The notes: generated by a model from the sequence alone, not told the origin. Shown: positions 10,290 through 21,800, counted from the first letter of the stretch. The stretch is 64,000 nt of DNA from Liopterus haemorrhoidalis (GCA_963971575.1 OZ020618.1:51598509-51662508), one strand, 5' to 3'. Numbers and translations: made by a program.

Positions 10290-10884
10290 TTCTATATAAA
10301 AAAAAAAACTCATAAACATTCTATAGATAGTTGGTACGTGAGGGAGAGATGATACGGGTATGCCAGCTAGAATTTTATAAAAATACCTACTTTATTATGC
10401 TCGAATTCTAAACGATAGCCCTGAGGTCTTCAAAGTATTAATGCAGGTCGTATTGGAATATAAATTTTTTATAACATTTAAGCACATTTCTCAACTTCAA
10501 ATTTATAATTCAGAACACATTTGAGATGCTGACTTCGTTCTTATAAATTTCGACACATGCTATTTCCTACTTTTTTTCTCGCAGGAACATTCATTTATAT
10601 CCTAGCGCCCATCTCATTTCAAGGATCTCTTTATTTGTAACTGTTGGATGCAGTGTTTTAGGAATTTCTTCAAATGTACTATTTTCTCTTTCTCATCACA
10701 CTCCTTTTCTTATTTTCTTAGACAACGTACACTCGTTTAGGCTTGCTTTTTCCATTTACACTAAAAGTTTTTCTAGATGAACTCTGGTAAAACACCAGAA
10801 TAAGTAGGATGAAGTAATTACTTCAGTCCCACTGTCTATACCCAGCAAAAATAAATTATCTGAAGTACAAACTTGCATGCAAAC
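10290..10884. other. No gene recognised
   Basis: No supported feature; AT-rich single-copy-looking sequence up to the TA preceding the Minos-like element. Confidence 0.4.
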
Positions 10885-10886
10885 TA

Positions 10887-12282
10887 CGAGCCCTGTCCAC
10901 TTTCAGTTGGCCCAGCTATGAAATTTTCAGTTTCTTTAGAAATTATTAAATAATAAGTAAAAGTAAATGCTGCTTTGCACATTTTTTGACAATATAATCA
11001 TATTAGAAGCAAAGGGGTCAAAATTTATTCCGTAATATTTAATTTGTAATTATAAAAATAATATTCGTAAAACAAACGTATTTTTTGAGTTCATGTATTC
11101 ATGCACTGTATATAAAATAACTGGGTTTTTGCGGTAACTATGCGTAGTAGGCGTTGGAAAACAAAGTTGCCCCAAAACGGACAATGACAAACGTGCATTG
11201 AAAAGAATTATTAAGGATAACGTGCTAACTACAGTCAATTGAGTGTACTGTGGAGCGATGTTGTTGGAAGACGTGTTTCAAGGTCTACATGTCATAAGGA
11301 AGCTAAAAAATTAGGATTTGAAACCTATAAGGTAATATTTTTTTAATCGGACTCTTAAATGTATATTTACAGAAATTTATAAAACTTTCTTAGGCCAATG
11401 AAAAACCATTGTTGACGTCTAAGCAAAAGAAAAACAGGTTGAAATGGGCAAGAGAACATAAAATATGGAATTGTGAAAAGTGGAACAGCGTGCAATGGAG
11501 CGATGAGTCTAGGTTTGAAGTCTGTGTAGGGGACAACCGGAGCAGAGTTGTTCGTCAGAAACATGAAGCATATCATCCCGATTGCTTGAAAAGGAAGGTG
11601 AAATTTCCAGCATCTGTCATGGTGTGGGGTTCAATGTCTGCAAGAGGTGTAGGAAAACTTCACTTAATCGATGGCATTGTTAACACAGCCAAATATTTAA
11701 GTATTTTAGAGGAGTCTCTGTTGCCAACTATGGAACATGCATTAAACTCTGGGGAGGATTTTATTTATCAACAAGATGGAGCCGCTTACCATACGTCAAA
11801 AAAATCTTTGAAATGGTTCCGTGATCATTCTATTCCACTTTTAGAGTGGATTTCAAGTAGACTTATCCCCCATCGAGACACTTTGGCACGAAATGATAAA
11901 ACGATTGCGTATAACACCGGCTAGAATAATTCCAGAATTAAGACTAAAGCTTCAAGAAATATGGAATAATTTTACTCATCGACAATGCCAAGACCTTGTA
12001 GATACTATGCCTAGAAGAATTAATGCCGTTATAAAAATGAAAGGTGACGTTACCCAGTGGTAACTTCTGAAATAGCTTTCCAAGTTAATGGCTTTCCAAT
12101 GGAAATATAATTTTTTTCTTATTAATTTACTTTAATAGTTGTAAATATTAATCGTAAATCTCTAAAATGTTTAATTGAAAAAAAAATATTACCTAGATTT
12201 CATAAGCTATTCGCATTCTGTTAATTGAACACCAATAAGTAAAAATTTCGTAGCTGGGCCAACTGATAGTGGACAGGGCTCG
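10887..12282 (+). mobile_element. Minos-like Tc1 transposon, nearly full length
   Basis: Terminal inverted repeats: CGAGCCCTGTCCAC at 10887 and its reverse complement at the right end. The arms match over about 41 bp with a few mismatches (CAGTTGGCCCAGCTA is shared). TA lies immediately outside both ends (10885-10886 and 12283-12284), the target duplication of this superfamily. Length is 1396 bp. From memory of the family, Minos ends also begin CGAGCCC with CCACTAT shortly after, and the encoded protein matches Minos better than other Tc1 groups. The ends look intact; the gene inside is broken. Confidence 0.9.
11160..12062 (+). pseudogene. Minos-like transposase with one intron, inactivated
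   Basis: The relic encodes a DD34E transposase that would bind the element ends and cut and paste it. Exon 1 remains read NDKRALKRIIKDN (near 11185) and, after a frameshift around 11220-11250, SRSTCHKEAKKLGFETYK. A 62-bp intron (11332-11393, GT...AG) joins this in frame to ANEKPLLTSKQKKNRLKW. Exon 2 carries WSDESRFEVCVGD (first Asp), FPASVMVWGSMSARGVGKL, FIYQQDGAAYHTS (second Asp) and, after a small deletion near 11850, PIETLWHE-type sequence read in the next frame (IETLW, catalytic Glu), ending KGDVTQW and a stop at 12060-12062. The N-terminal DNA-binding part is not recognisable. A retained intron at this place is a known trait of Minos, as I recall. Confidence 0.85.
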
Positions 12283-12289
12283 TATATAG

Positions 12290-13095
12290 GGTATCTATAT
12301 AAATAATAAATAAATAATAGGTTCCAAACTGAGATATTTCAAGTTATTAGAGGTGTGTTCGGCATAACTGTGCAGTGTTAACTGTGTGTTGTGCAAGCTT
12401 TTTGTCACGTGACCACTGTGCATACTATGCAAGAAATTCAAAGACGAACACTTTGTTCAGATTGTGCAGTTCTTCTTGTTATTATAACCTTTTTTTTGTA
12501 AACAAATAAATTATGTGTGTTTGATTACATGATGTCTGTCTCCTGCTACTTGTTTTGTACGATAAATGACGCATGAAGGTTTTGGGACGCTTTTAAGTAA
12601 TGTAAAAGAAATTTTATTTGATGATGAAGACAATTCAGAAGAATTATCCAAACCAGAAAATATTCTGGAAAAAATGTTTGAATTGTTCCAAACATGACGA
12701 CAAATCAATTTAAAGTACATTTCCGCTTGTATCCAGAAAATTTTGAGTCTTTTTAAGTGTATTTCCATGTTCCATCATGAGGTTCATGTCTGTACTATTT
12801 ATTTTGCAAATGCTGCAGGCATAAACAATGATATCTTAATTATTTTCACTCGTATTGTTTTGTAGAAATAACTTGTATTTTTAGCGCGAAAAACACTATT
12901 GCACAGATTGCCACACAATCTGAACTTGTGACTATTGTGAAACACAAACTGCACTGCACGATATTTGCCGAACGATCTTCGTGCAGTACAGAGCACACAG
13001 AAACTTTATGCCGAACGTTTCTTTTGTAAATTATGCAGAATGTGTAGATTATTAGCTTATGCCAAACGCACATTATATTTGAATACTAGTTCTAA
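12290..13095. other. No gene recognised
   Basis: Frames at 12511-13073 show no domain. No element ends were identified. Confidence 0.4.
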
Positions 13096-13099
13096 TGTA

Positions 13100-13193
13100 T
13101 CATAGTACCAAATTTTGTTAAAATATGTCCATCCGTTTTTGCGTGAATCTTGGATAAACAGACAGACATTTAGGCAGGCAGGCATATAGATAA

Positions 13194-13231
<38 letters not shown>

Positions 13232-13320
13232 GGACGGACGGACGGACGGACGGACAGACGGACGGACGGACGGACGGACAGATGGACAGACATATAGACG
13301 GATTTTTTTACGAATTTTGC
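13100..13320 (-). repeat. (GACA)n/(GACG)n microsatellite with conserved flank (type C)
   Basis: A tetranucleotide tract of GACA then GACG units runs from about 13196 to 13290. The left flank (AAATTTTGTTAAAATATGTC, then CGTTTTTGCGTGAATCTTG) recurs in reverse complement at 26760-26830 beside a few TCTG units. This is therefore another dispersed repeat carrying the same kind of core as families A and B. The Cys/Ser/Val frame on the minus strand is the repeat translated. Confidence 0.6.
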
Positions 13321-13572
13321 CTTATAATAATCTGAAACGTGTCGAAACCAAATATGGGGTCGAAAAAATAATAAAACAGATAGTCTCCAATATTATTAAT
13401 AAAGAGAAGATCTCTACTCCTAATTTGTTTATAAGAATAGGAGAAAAACAAAGAAATACAAACATTTGTGTCCTGGTCAGGATTTGAACCAGGATAATTT
13501 GAAGCAAATGATAGTCATCCCATGTGTGCTCCTGTTAAATGAAAGAATTGCGATTCCAGTCCTGGTGTCCTG

Positions 13573-13605
13573 CAGGACGTAATCCATATAAAGGGCTACG
13601 TCCTG
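13573..13605. repeat. Hairpin with 9-bp perfect arms
   Basis: CAGGACGTA at 13573-13581 pairs perfectly with TACGTCCTG at 13597-13605. Just upstream (13470-13500) another inverted repeat CCTGG...CCAGG encloses a B-box-like GGATTTGAACC. No tRNA fold could be built. Confidence 0.5.
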
Positions 13606-13619
13606 TAGAGGCCGAGCTA

Positions 13620-15150
13620 TCCCAGTCGTGTTTTCACAAAGAATAATCTCTCTGTAACATTTGTTTATTTTCGGGATTCACAGGATCTTTCCAGACCTAA
13701 ATTTACTGCCGACTCTAATCCCAAAACCAGTATTTTTAATTATTTTATCGTTTTAATTAAAATTTACGGTATAGTAACATATTTTAATTTCATAGGTACA
13801 GTTAGTTAAAGAATCATTTACTCTATTCATAGGCAATGTTTTTCCTTTAAATACAAAATATGATTAATGGATTATTTCAAAAAAATGCGCATAAATGCGT
13901 TGAATATAACCTAAAATATGGATTTTGTATTACCCGCGCGAACAACTATTATGATATCTCTGTAACTATTAAACAAATTTTAACAATTTTGTTAATTATG
14001 AAGAGTAAAAATCGAGTAACAACCTTGACGCGTGCGAGAATTCCAAGAGAAATTGTTAAATATGAAAGGAAAATATGAAATTCTCCCTTGTGCACAAATT
14101 TCATTATCGCTTTTGTTTTACGTCTTATTAACATATATATAAATTGAATAGTATGTACATATTAACTTTTTTTAAAGTAATTTATTTTATATTTTAACGC
14201 CTTTTTTATGTCATTTATTATCGTGGCATTTCAGAAAATTTACAAGTGTTTAAAACTTTATTAACTTATCAAAAATCTTACTTTCATATATGAAATATTT
14301 CTTGAAATATTTTCAACTGATAAAATGTATTAAGTAAGAAATTTGTAACAGTGTGAAAGCGAGTGGAATTACTCAAAGGTTCATTGTATTATTTAATTAA
14401 TAATTCTTATGTTAATTCATTTATTTATACGAATTTAATCATTCTTACTTTCCATTTGCCAAGTTATTATTTGTTTTTACAGTACGAACAACGTATTGTC
14501 AGATATTCCTTGTTCTCAATAATCCCCAAATTGTTTCCCCGAACATGAATTTTGAAAATTGTTTCCCCAATACAATTAAATTTTTGAAAATTTAAAATTA
14601 AAAATTTAAAATTCTTAGTTACGCCACTGTCATCAAGATCCCCCTAAGTACACCACTGTTATATACTATTTTATAAATGAAATTTTTACGTGCTTAAATT
14701 TTTAAATTAAAAACTAGAAATATTTAATAAAATCTACCACAAGTGTTCACTTTTTTGCTCTAAAAATTGTACAAAAAAGTGTTTAAATTAGTTTTTTTTT
14801 TTTTTGTATGAAATTTTTTATAGTTATAACTTATAATAAATATTAATGTAAAGGGTCAAAGGTCGTAAAGTGAAATAGGGTTAGATGAATTTTACGACAT
14901 AGGTCAGGCCGCATTGTCCAAAATTAGAGCCCTTAAATCTTCTAGTACATTGTAAAACAACAAAATCAGCCGGTAATGTAAAATGTACACCCTAATGAAA
15001 ATAGTAAATAATTTTGCTAAATAAAAAATAGATAATAAAGCATCATCCAGTGGGAAAACCTCACAACAATGGAGATCAGTTTACAGAAGATGTTTTATGT
15101 AATGCCTGTCAGATGATTATAAAACGATTTACAGTTAAAAATCATTTTAT
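13620..15150. other. No gene recognised; possible hAT end
   Basis: At about 14617-14660 the minus strand reads CAGTGGTGTACTTAGGGGG and CAGTGGCGTAACT, both like hAT ends. The rest is AT-rich with short frames (13860-14134, 14363-14548) that show no domain. Confidence 0.35.
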
Positions 15151-15161
15151 GTATGTCTGTA

Positions 15162-15761
15162 TTACCCTTTTCACACTAGATCTTTAAGATCGGATGTTAA
15201 AGTGAATGTATCTTTAAACGCTAATGTGAAACCGTACGGCCTCGTCTAAACACGACCGATGTTTAAGACAGAGATCTGCGTCTTAAACTTCGCCCACATT
15301 GCCAACTTAATTTCTATTATAAAAAAATACTCCTTAAATTTGTGCTGTCAACATTTTATATTGTCATAAACAAGAATACTGTATTATATCGACGTTATAA
15401 GAATATACTTATTGTTATAATAAAATTATTTATTTTAATAATGTGTTTAATAAAATACAGAGCTACAATAATTGAGATAAAATGTATCGACTTACATGTT
15501 AATACAGGTGTAATATATTCTTTATTGTAGTGCCTTTATTGTAGAATGAAATGAAATATCCTTAATTGTTTATAATAATTCAAAATGTGCGTATGCGCAG
15601 ACAGTTCAAAACTGGTAATTTCATGACGGTAACTTAAGGACAAAATTACTGTAGCTGATGACAGCACCAGAGATTTAAACATCAAGTGTGAAAGCATACC
15701 GATCTTAAACATCGGTGAACTTTAAGTTCACTCGTCTTAAAGATCTATTGTGAAAAGGGTA
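15162..15761. mobile_element. 600-bp MITE with 10-bp flanking duplications
   Basis: Inverted ends: ACCCTTTTCACACTAGATCT with TTTAAGA on the left, and the matching TCTTAAAGATCTATTGTG AAAAGGGT on the right (about 27 bp, one mismatch). TATGTCTGTA flanks it on both sides (15152-15161 and 15762-15771). Inside, short copies of the end motif (TCTTAAA, ATCGG) recur near both ends. Duplications of 9-11 bp are typical of Mutator-like elements, but alternative trimming to a TA duplication is possible because TA also borders the CCC. No coding capacity apart from a chance frame at 15342-15530. Confidence 0.8.
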
Positions 15762-15774
15762 TATGTCTGTAGGT

Positions 15775-16280
15775 AAAGTTGTATTACTGCCAAACAGTGT
15801 CCAAAAGTAAGAGACAAAATATTTCAAGATTGTTTGTAAAAATTACTTTGCGCTATTTAATAAATAATTATGATAATCAGGTTAGTTGGTAAAGACTTTT
15901 AGAAAATTCTTTAAAATAACAGAGCCTCTACATACCAGCGAAATTAGCTACCTCTACTTTCTATTCCATAAATTATATACGCATTAAACAGTTTATGGAC
16001 TGTAATTCTTCCCTTCATTTACATAAAAAATATACTGTAAAAGAAAATTATATTACCTAAGAGATAAAGAAAATTCACATAGACTTTCCCAGCACGAAAT
16101 GATCTTATAAGTTAGTATATTTTTGAAAATAATAAAACTGTTTATATGAGTGAAAAATACATGTACATTACAATAAAGTACTCTTGATAAGGATATTTAT
16201 TATAAAGAAATAATTATATTGGTTTTTGGCGGCAGCGTTACAAGATGCAACAGATTTTACTGAGGTTCACAAGATATCGA
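15775..16280. other. No gene recognised
   Basis: AT-rich; no supported feature. Confidence 0.4.
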
Positions 16281-16285
16281 TAATT

Positions 16286-17526
16286 CACAGCCCAACAGAC
16301 ATTTTGGTGCAAGTTTTTAACTGTCTAGGTAATGTTTGGGCACAAAATCCAAAATAGCCGTCAGATTCGGTCTATCAGATCTGGTTTTTGAGATACGCTA
16401 TATTGGCCTCTTTTACAATAAAATATTTTATTTCTTAACTTGTGTATTTTTCACGGTATTACTGTTACTGTTTGCTCCAACTGCCAGTTACAAACACAAA
16501 AGAGACAAAGTAAGGTATTTATTTCACAAAGTAGATAAATATACATTCATCACTTATCACTTAAAAATGTTTTTTTGTATGACTTTCTAGCATGGAGTTT
16601 ACCAGAACAGTCTTTCTGAAGACTCCAACAGTAGTAGGCCATCATGTGGCTATCTTATAGTCCTTGATATTTATCTTCCATAGTTTTAAGTCGTGATGAA
16701 ATGGTCCTTCACTAAAATCACCTAGGTTTTCTGGTAAGTGGTCATAATGCAACCGAGAATATTAAAGTTGGAAAACATATTTTCCACTAATTCTCTGCCT
16801 TATGATTTCCAAGAAAATTTTGTACTACTTGAATAAATAAAAGAATTAGATTCAATCTCGTTCATTGATGCGGTTGGATTGGATTATGGATCTTCAGTAG
16901 GTTGCCTTATCTGAGGACCATCAAATATTCTGCCTTTCAGTTTTTCAGAGTTAATCTCAGAAAATTTACGTATTGGCATCTGACACTACCGATAGAGGCG
17001 CTACTGCATTCACATCATGGCTGACTTTGGTAGGATATTTTTGACAGGTTCAATGGTATCTTCATTTGATATTTATTGAAACACACGGGAACACACTCTA
17101 AAATGGTCTTTAACTGTCTTTCCACTTCTAAGAACATATTCCCATGCTTGTCACAAACTCGACTATCCTACAACCGTCAGTTTCTCAAAATCTCACTAGA
17201 GGCGCTTCAGTTATTGTCAGTTGACAATCAAGTAGCCTATACAAAGTCCATCTCGATTTAAAGCCTTCAAAAATTGCTATATAAGCCCAAACTTGATATG
17301 CAAGGGTGGAAATATAATTTTCTCTCTTGCAACTAAAGGTTCGTTGACAACGTTTTATTTTTCTTGAATTATGACATTTCTTACTGAAAATCACCCAATT
17401 TCTGTTAACCCAGTGCTGATCCTTAGCTCTGCTGCCCCAAAGACATAAAAAAACATGATATTTTGTATATCCACTTTGCTGTCCAAAGAGGAAGTTTACC
17501 GTTTTTAGATAAAAAACTAAAATCAA
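16286..17526 (-). mobile_element. Unclassified transposon family T, copy 1
   Basis: The minus strand encodes broken pieces of a protein that I have seen as uncharacterised multi-copy proteins of arthropods. GYTKYHVFLCLWGSRAKDQHW lies near 17470-17400 and an ISTLAYQVW stretch near 17310. After an insertion at 16971-17228 follow pieces equivalent to VVQNFLGNHKAEN (near 16820) and the FHQDI region near 16690. A noncoding tail of about 260 bp then ends CACAGCCCAACAGACA at 16286. Copies 2 and 3 (25914-26733, 39573-40221) share the coding end, the tail and the terminus. I cannot place the protein in a named transposase class. The plus-strand frame at 16336-16590 is a shadow of the tail. Confidence 0.7.
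16971..17228. mobile_element. 258-bp insertion inside family T copy 1
   Basis: In copy 2 the sequence AAATTTACGGGTCAAGTAG (read in this orientation) is continuous. Here AAATTTACG (16970) and CAAGTAG (17229) are separated by 258 bp. The insert has TAGAGGCGCT twice, near each end in direct orientation. Clear inverted ends are lacking and the type is unknown. Confidence 0.55.
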
Positions 17527-17839
17527 TTAGTGTGTATCTCAAAAAATAGAGCTGCTATGAAAAAGAGTAAGGTATTTTTGGAATCAACACATCAAAAATA
17601 TCCAAAATCAGTTCTTACTTTTCCGGCACCAAGATAAAAAAATTATTTTCTTTGGCAGTGAATCGACATCGATGATCTGAGATCAATTTTGGAAAAACAA
17701 AGCAATAAAAAAAACAATGATTGACAATAGTGACCAGCAACCGGTCCGTGGGATGAATATGCGGCCAACAAAAGATTTTTTGCATCCCACCAATAAGTAA
17801 ACCGGGTTCGGGAAATTCGGGTAAATATGGAGTTCCATG

Positions 17840-18490
17840 GAATCCAGAGAATATTACTTGGTCACCTTCTTAGATTTATCAAAAGGTTTTGATTGTTTCA
17901 CCCATCAAATATTATTAGAAAAGCTAGCCTTATATGGATTTGTCGAGAATAGCATCAACTTGATGATATCCTACTTAGAAAACAGAACACAAATGGTTTT
18001 ATTTATAAATATTTCGTCTAATACCTCAACTGTTACCTCGGGCGTACCACAAGGGTCCTTCCTCAGCCCTCTCCTGTTTTTAATTTATGTCAATGACTTC
18101 CCTTCGTATATTGGTGGAACCAGTATTTTATACGCCGATAACACAACACTAATTGCAAGATCGTCATCACTTGTTGATGTTATCAATATTAATAACATAG
18201 CAATGCAGAGAGCTAAGTACTGGTTCGAAACCTAAATACTGGTACTAAATCTCAATAAGACCCAACAAGTTCTTTTAACGGTAAAAGCAAATAATTTTGA
18301 CAACTCATTATCTGTGAACCTACTGGGGGTACTAATTGATCCAAAACTGATTTGAGATCAGCATGTTGGTGCACTGCCAAACAAATTGTGTTTAGCAATC
18401 TATTTGCTAACTACCATGATATAATCAGATATATCTGCTTCAAAAATTTAAACTCACAGCTTTAATAACTCATCTTTATATTTCTATAGT
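17840..18490 (+). pseudogene. Non-LTR retrotransposon RT pseudogene
   Basis: The frame at 17837-18235 carries FLDLSKGFDCFTHQILLEKL (first catalytic region), GVPQGSFLSPLLFLIYVND and LYADNTTL, where the second Asp of the YADD box has become Asn. A stop follows after KYWFET; then LNLNKTQQVLL and LLGVLIDPKLI*DQHV continue the RT C-terminal side to about 18350. It is 5' truncated and has lost an essential catalytic residue. The motifs fit a jockey/CR1-like LINE, but the clade was not tested. Confidence 0.85.
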
Positions 18491-18955
18491 CTCTCTAAAT
18501 AGCAGCATACGTGTTAATCCTTATTGAAAGTAGTAGGTGTAGTGAGAGATGCTCTATTTTTGTCCGCAGTGGGTTCATTACTCTTCTATAGAGATCGTTC
18601 CGTTTCGTTCATATATGCGTATACTGTCATTGTTTTTATTCCAAGTTTTTTAGTAATTAATTTCAAACTTTATTTTTCACGGAATTTCGAATATTTTGAA
18701 ATTTTTTTGACATATTCAATTTTGCGAGTTTGAATTTTTAAAAGTTAAGATTAATTAGTAATTACAACAATCAAAACCAGCAAAAAAGTTGAATAAAACA
18801 ATTAACATCACATGCACAGAAACTTGAAATGAAATATTTCTATTAAATAATGACATTTGGGAAAACTTTTGACACTCCATTCCATATGAAAGTTGCCTTC
18901 CAGGTACCTTCTATATCTTGTTAACCTATAATATTCTAATATGTTTCTCAACTGG
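18491..18955. other. No gene recognised
   Basis: Possibly the decayed continuation of the preceding LINE; no motif supports it. Confidence 0.35.
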
Positions 18956-18957
18956 GC

Positions 18958-19760
18958 AGAGGCGTAGCTTCCGGGGGTGTTGGCAGGGCCAGTGCACCCC
19001 GGCGCAGCGCAAAATTAATATTATAGGGTACCGAATTGATGAAAAATTTCATACTACTACAAGAAAAATATAGTACGGGTTTGACAAATGCATTTCCTCA
19101 GCAGATATTAAGTTGTCGATCCGCATTGTTGGACAAAATTTAATTATGTTGCTATACAAAAGAACTTTCCAAAATATTATGCACTGCTTTTATGCTGTTT
19201 TTCAATTCCTATAACATCTGCGTCAGCTGAGAGGTCGTTTTCATAGTTAAAAATTATAAAAAAATATCTAAAAAGTCTATAGGACAACAGCGGTTAAGTG
19301 ACTTAACTAGGGTGACCATTTTCTTGAGAAGGCAATGCGAGATGGAGCAAAAAAAAGGTCGTTACTTCCCAAATATAAATGAACAGTAAAAAGCAAAAGG
19401 TCCTCATCTCCTAAATATAAATTAAGAGCAAAAAAAAGGTCCTCACCTCCCAAATATAAGTAAAGAGCAAAAAAAAGGTCCCCACCTCCCCACATACAAG
19501 CCAACAAATACAAGTCAAGCACACAAAAGTTAGAAAATGCGGGACCTTTTGCGGGACATTTTGCGGGACATGTCATAAGGCGGGACACCGAATCAAAATG
19601 CGAGACTGTCCCGTGAAATGTGGGACGAATGGTCACCTTAGACTTAACATTAATTAGTGTTGAAAACGATCGTGCAAGATCAATGAATTGTGAAGATTTA
19701 ATAGATATTTTTGCGGAAGCTAAAAGTCGAAAAAACTGTTTTAAACATTAAATGTATACC
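18958..19760 (+). pseudogene. hAT transposase C-terminal pseudogene, interrupted
   Basis: CAGAGGCGTAGCTTCCGGGG at 18958 looks like a hAT terminal repeat. Further on, FPKYYALLLCC and PITSASAERSFS (about 19165-19235) are the start of the hAT dimerisation domain (hATC), followed by LKIIKKYLKSL. After a frameshift, QRLSDL runs into the insertion at 19308, and on its far side TLISVENDRARSMNCEDL continues in frame to the stop near 19750. Removing the insert and one copy of GACTTAAC restores the reading frame across the junction, which shows that this was once a coding hAT copy. The catalytic core upstream is missing. Confidence 0.8.
19308..19640. mobile_element. 333-bp hAT-type MITE with internal minisatellite
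   Basis: The ends TAGGGTGACCATT and AATGGTCACCTTA are inverted. GACTTAAC flanks it at 19300-19307 and 19641-19648, an exact 8-bp duplication as hAT transposases make. About three to four tandem units near 19345-19490 (AAAAAAGGTCCTCACCTCCC, AAATATAAGTAAAGAGC) form a minisatellite of about 37 bp. The right part repeats GCGGGACATTTT. Related arrays occur at 33625-33826 and 38195-38555. It sits inside the hATC coding region of another hAT element. Confidence 0.9.
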
Positions 19761-19867
19761 AATAAATCGAAGTAATTCAATTACCAATTACTATTGTAAT
19801 TGTAGTAAGTAATTTTAAATATTTTTAACAGTTACTATATTTAAAAAAAAATGCATTAATATATAAA

Positions 19868-20307
19868 TAAAAAATCAGCTGTGGCCACCATAGGACCGCC
19901 ATCATAAAGTACTTGTATAAAATACATTCTAGCAGCAGAGTAGAAATAACTTGGCCCAATATTTTCTAACAGATATTATTTATCATAACCATGGAAACAT
20001 GACATGAAAAAATAGATACTTTTTTTTAAATGTTTTCGTTTTATCAAAAAATCAAATAAAAGTTGTTAGTAATTGCTTTTGTAGCAATTTTATAAATTTT
20101 TTCTAAATATTTTTCTGTTATTAAATATTCGCAAAATTCTTAAAATCGACACGAGTAAACTCCTATTTCTAGTCAACCAATTTCTACTAAAAGTTGATCA
20201 ACTCGTGCCATTGATATCAAAAACTTAAATATGAAGTTTCATAAAAATCCTTTTAGACGAATTTGCTCCGCACGTGTACACAGACAGACAGACGGACGGA
20301 CGGACAA

Positions 20308-20338
<31 letters not shown>

Positions 20339-20464
20339 TCATGCTAAAAATAGTCAAAACGTTATGTAGGGACCTCAGTTCGTGGAGATCCATCGAAATC
20401 TCGAAATGTCAAAATCGGTATGATCACAATACCTCCCTTATATATGTTGACGGTCGGTAAAAAT
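19868..20464 (-). repeat. Repeat family A, copy A1
   Basis: Read on the minus strand, family A begins TTTTTACCGACCGCC and has a left arm with TATATAAGGGAGG and TTTTAGCATGAT. A (TCTG)n core follows, then a right arm starting GTGTACACGTGC and GGCTAAAAGGATTTTTATGA, ending with GATGGCGGTC and GTGGCCACAGCTGATTTTT. ACCGACCGCCA occurs at both ends in inverted orientation. In A1 the core is at about 20280-20340, and the right arm lacks one GTCGGT because the sequence reads GGACCGCCATC. No protein is encoded; the frame at 20263-20460 is the repeat translated. Confidence 0.85.
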
Positions 20465-20552
20465 GAGACGGTTAAATATTTAGGAATCTACCTCGATACT
20501 CGTCTAACCTGGAGCCAACACATAAATAAAAAACTGCAATTAGCACAGTACC
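20465..20552 (+). pseudogene. LINE RT fragment wedged between family A ends
   Basis: The frame reads NETVKYLGIYLDTRLTWSQH, a well-known segment C-terminal to the RT domain of jockey-type LINEs. On its left is the terminus of A1 (GACGGTCGGTAAAAA) and on its right a second family A terminus (CCTTATATATATTGGCGGTC, to about 20583). So a short LINE piece lies between two copies of the same end. Confidence 0.7.
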
Positions 20553-20589
20553 TTCCTTATATATATTGGCGGTCGGTAAAAATATTTGC

Positions 20590-21800
20590 TATTGAAAGCT
20601 ACGCAAAATGATCTTCAGAAAGTTTCAAAAACTTAACTAAACAAACTGTAAAACACTAAATTCTGTATTAAGGCTCATTTGGTACTATGGTTGTCACCAA
20701 AAACCAGTAGAAACTTCATAAATAATTTTTATATATGTGGTTAGTAGGATTAACCAGTTACCCTGAAAGAGTTAAGGTCCAAAAGTACTTAACTAAGGTC
20801 CTTTAAACTCCTAGATATTAGTACTTTTACCTGAATAGTGTAAAACACTCACTTATTTTTTTTTATTATTATTATTTTTTTTTTTTTTTCGCTAATGTAT
20901 TGCAACAAATTGTAGATACCTAGAATTTTGTAAGGTTGTACATGATAGTATCTTTTAGTAGTTAACATTTTATTTATTTTTTTATATACTTTTTAAATTT
21001 TTGTCCTACCTTGTATTAGGAAGAGTAGAATTCCAGAAATAACTATGTTTTTACAAGCCATATTCACTTCACAATATTTTTTAAAAACACTGTTTTCCAA
21101 TGTTAAAACTATCAAAACACTCTCACAAAACAAAACATAATTGAGCCACTTTTCTTTCAAGTTTTCTTTCGACACACACTTTTCATTCGCGCGTATTCTT
21201 TAAAGCAACACCGGAAATAAAACCACACTATCCGCCACGGCGTATCACGACGCACTGAATTAAACGAGAGCGCGGATCTTATTCGTTTACCATCGTAAAT
21301 TGTCGGAGATTTTCGGATTTACGAGCTTTTTGTAAAATTTTCAACAATATTCTAATTTAGGAAAATTCGTAGATACTATGTAGGGATGAAAATATGAAAT
21401 CCTTAGCAACGAAAATATTTTTTCTGCGGCGGAAGGAAACAGACCTTACCTAACTCGTTTCAGTTGAGTAATGAACTTTATATCCAAACTAATGTTGATA
21501 TGAATCATATTTTAGTAAATTGGTCATCAAAATAGTAATATTATTTATTCAAAATTTTAGTTCTCATTAATAATAATACTCTACTTTATCAACCTGTTTC
21601 TTAAATTTCTCCATCTGCTTTTCATGAAGCTATGGAAACCAGAGTAATTTCCTTCGGACTATCAAGAAGGCACTGTAATAAAAATTGCCAAAAAATGTTA
21701 TGCACAATAATGAAAAACTTTTGCAAAATAATCCTTGAAAGAATGGTCATAACTAAAGAGCTCAGTTTGCGGAACCGGATCAGTGGATGTCGTTCAGTTT
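20590..21800. other. No gene recognised
   Basis: A T-rich tract lies at about 20858-20889. No coding or element ends could be supported. The minus frame at 20993-21175 shows no domain. Confidence 0.4.

Noticed and set aside
13470..13545. Possible tRNA on the minus strand with GGTTCAAATCC
   Set aside because: No acceptor or D-arm pairing; the B-box-like word lies in an unrelated hairpin.
16336..16590. A similar 80-residue hydrophobic protein in three places (also minus 26490-26684 and 39917-40165)
   Set aside because: It lies antisense to the noncoding tail of family T and is similar only because the tail is repeated.
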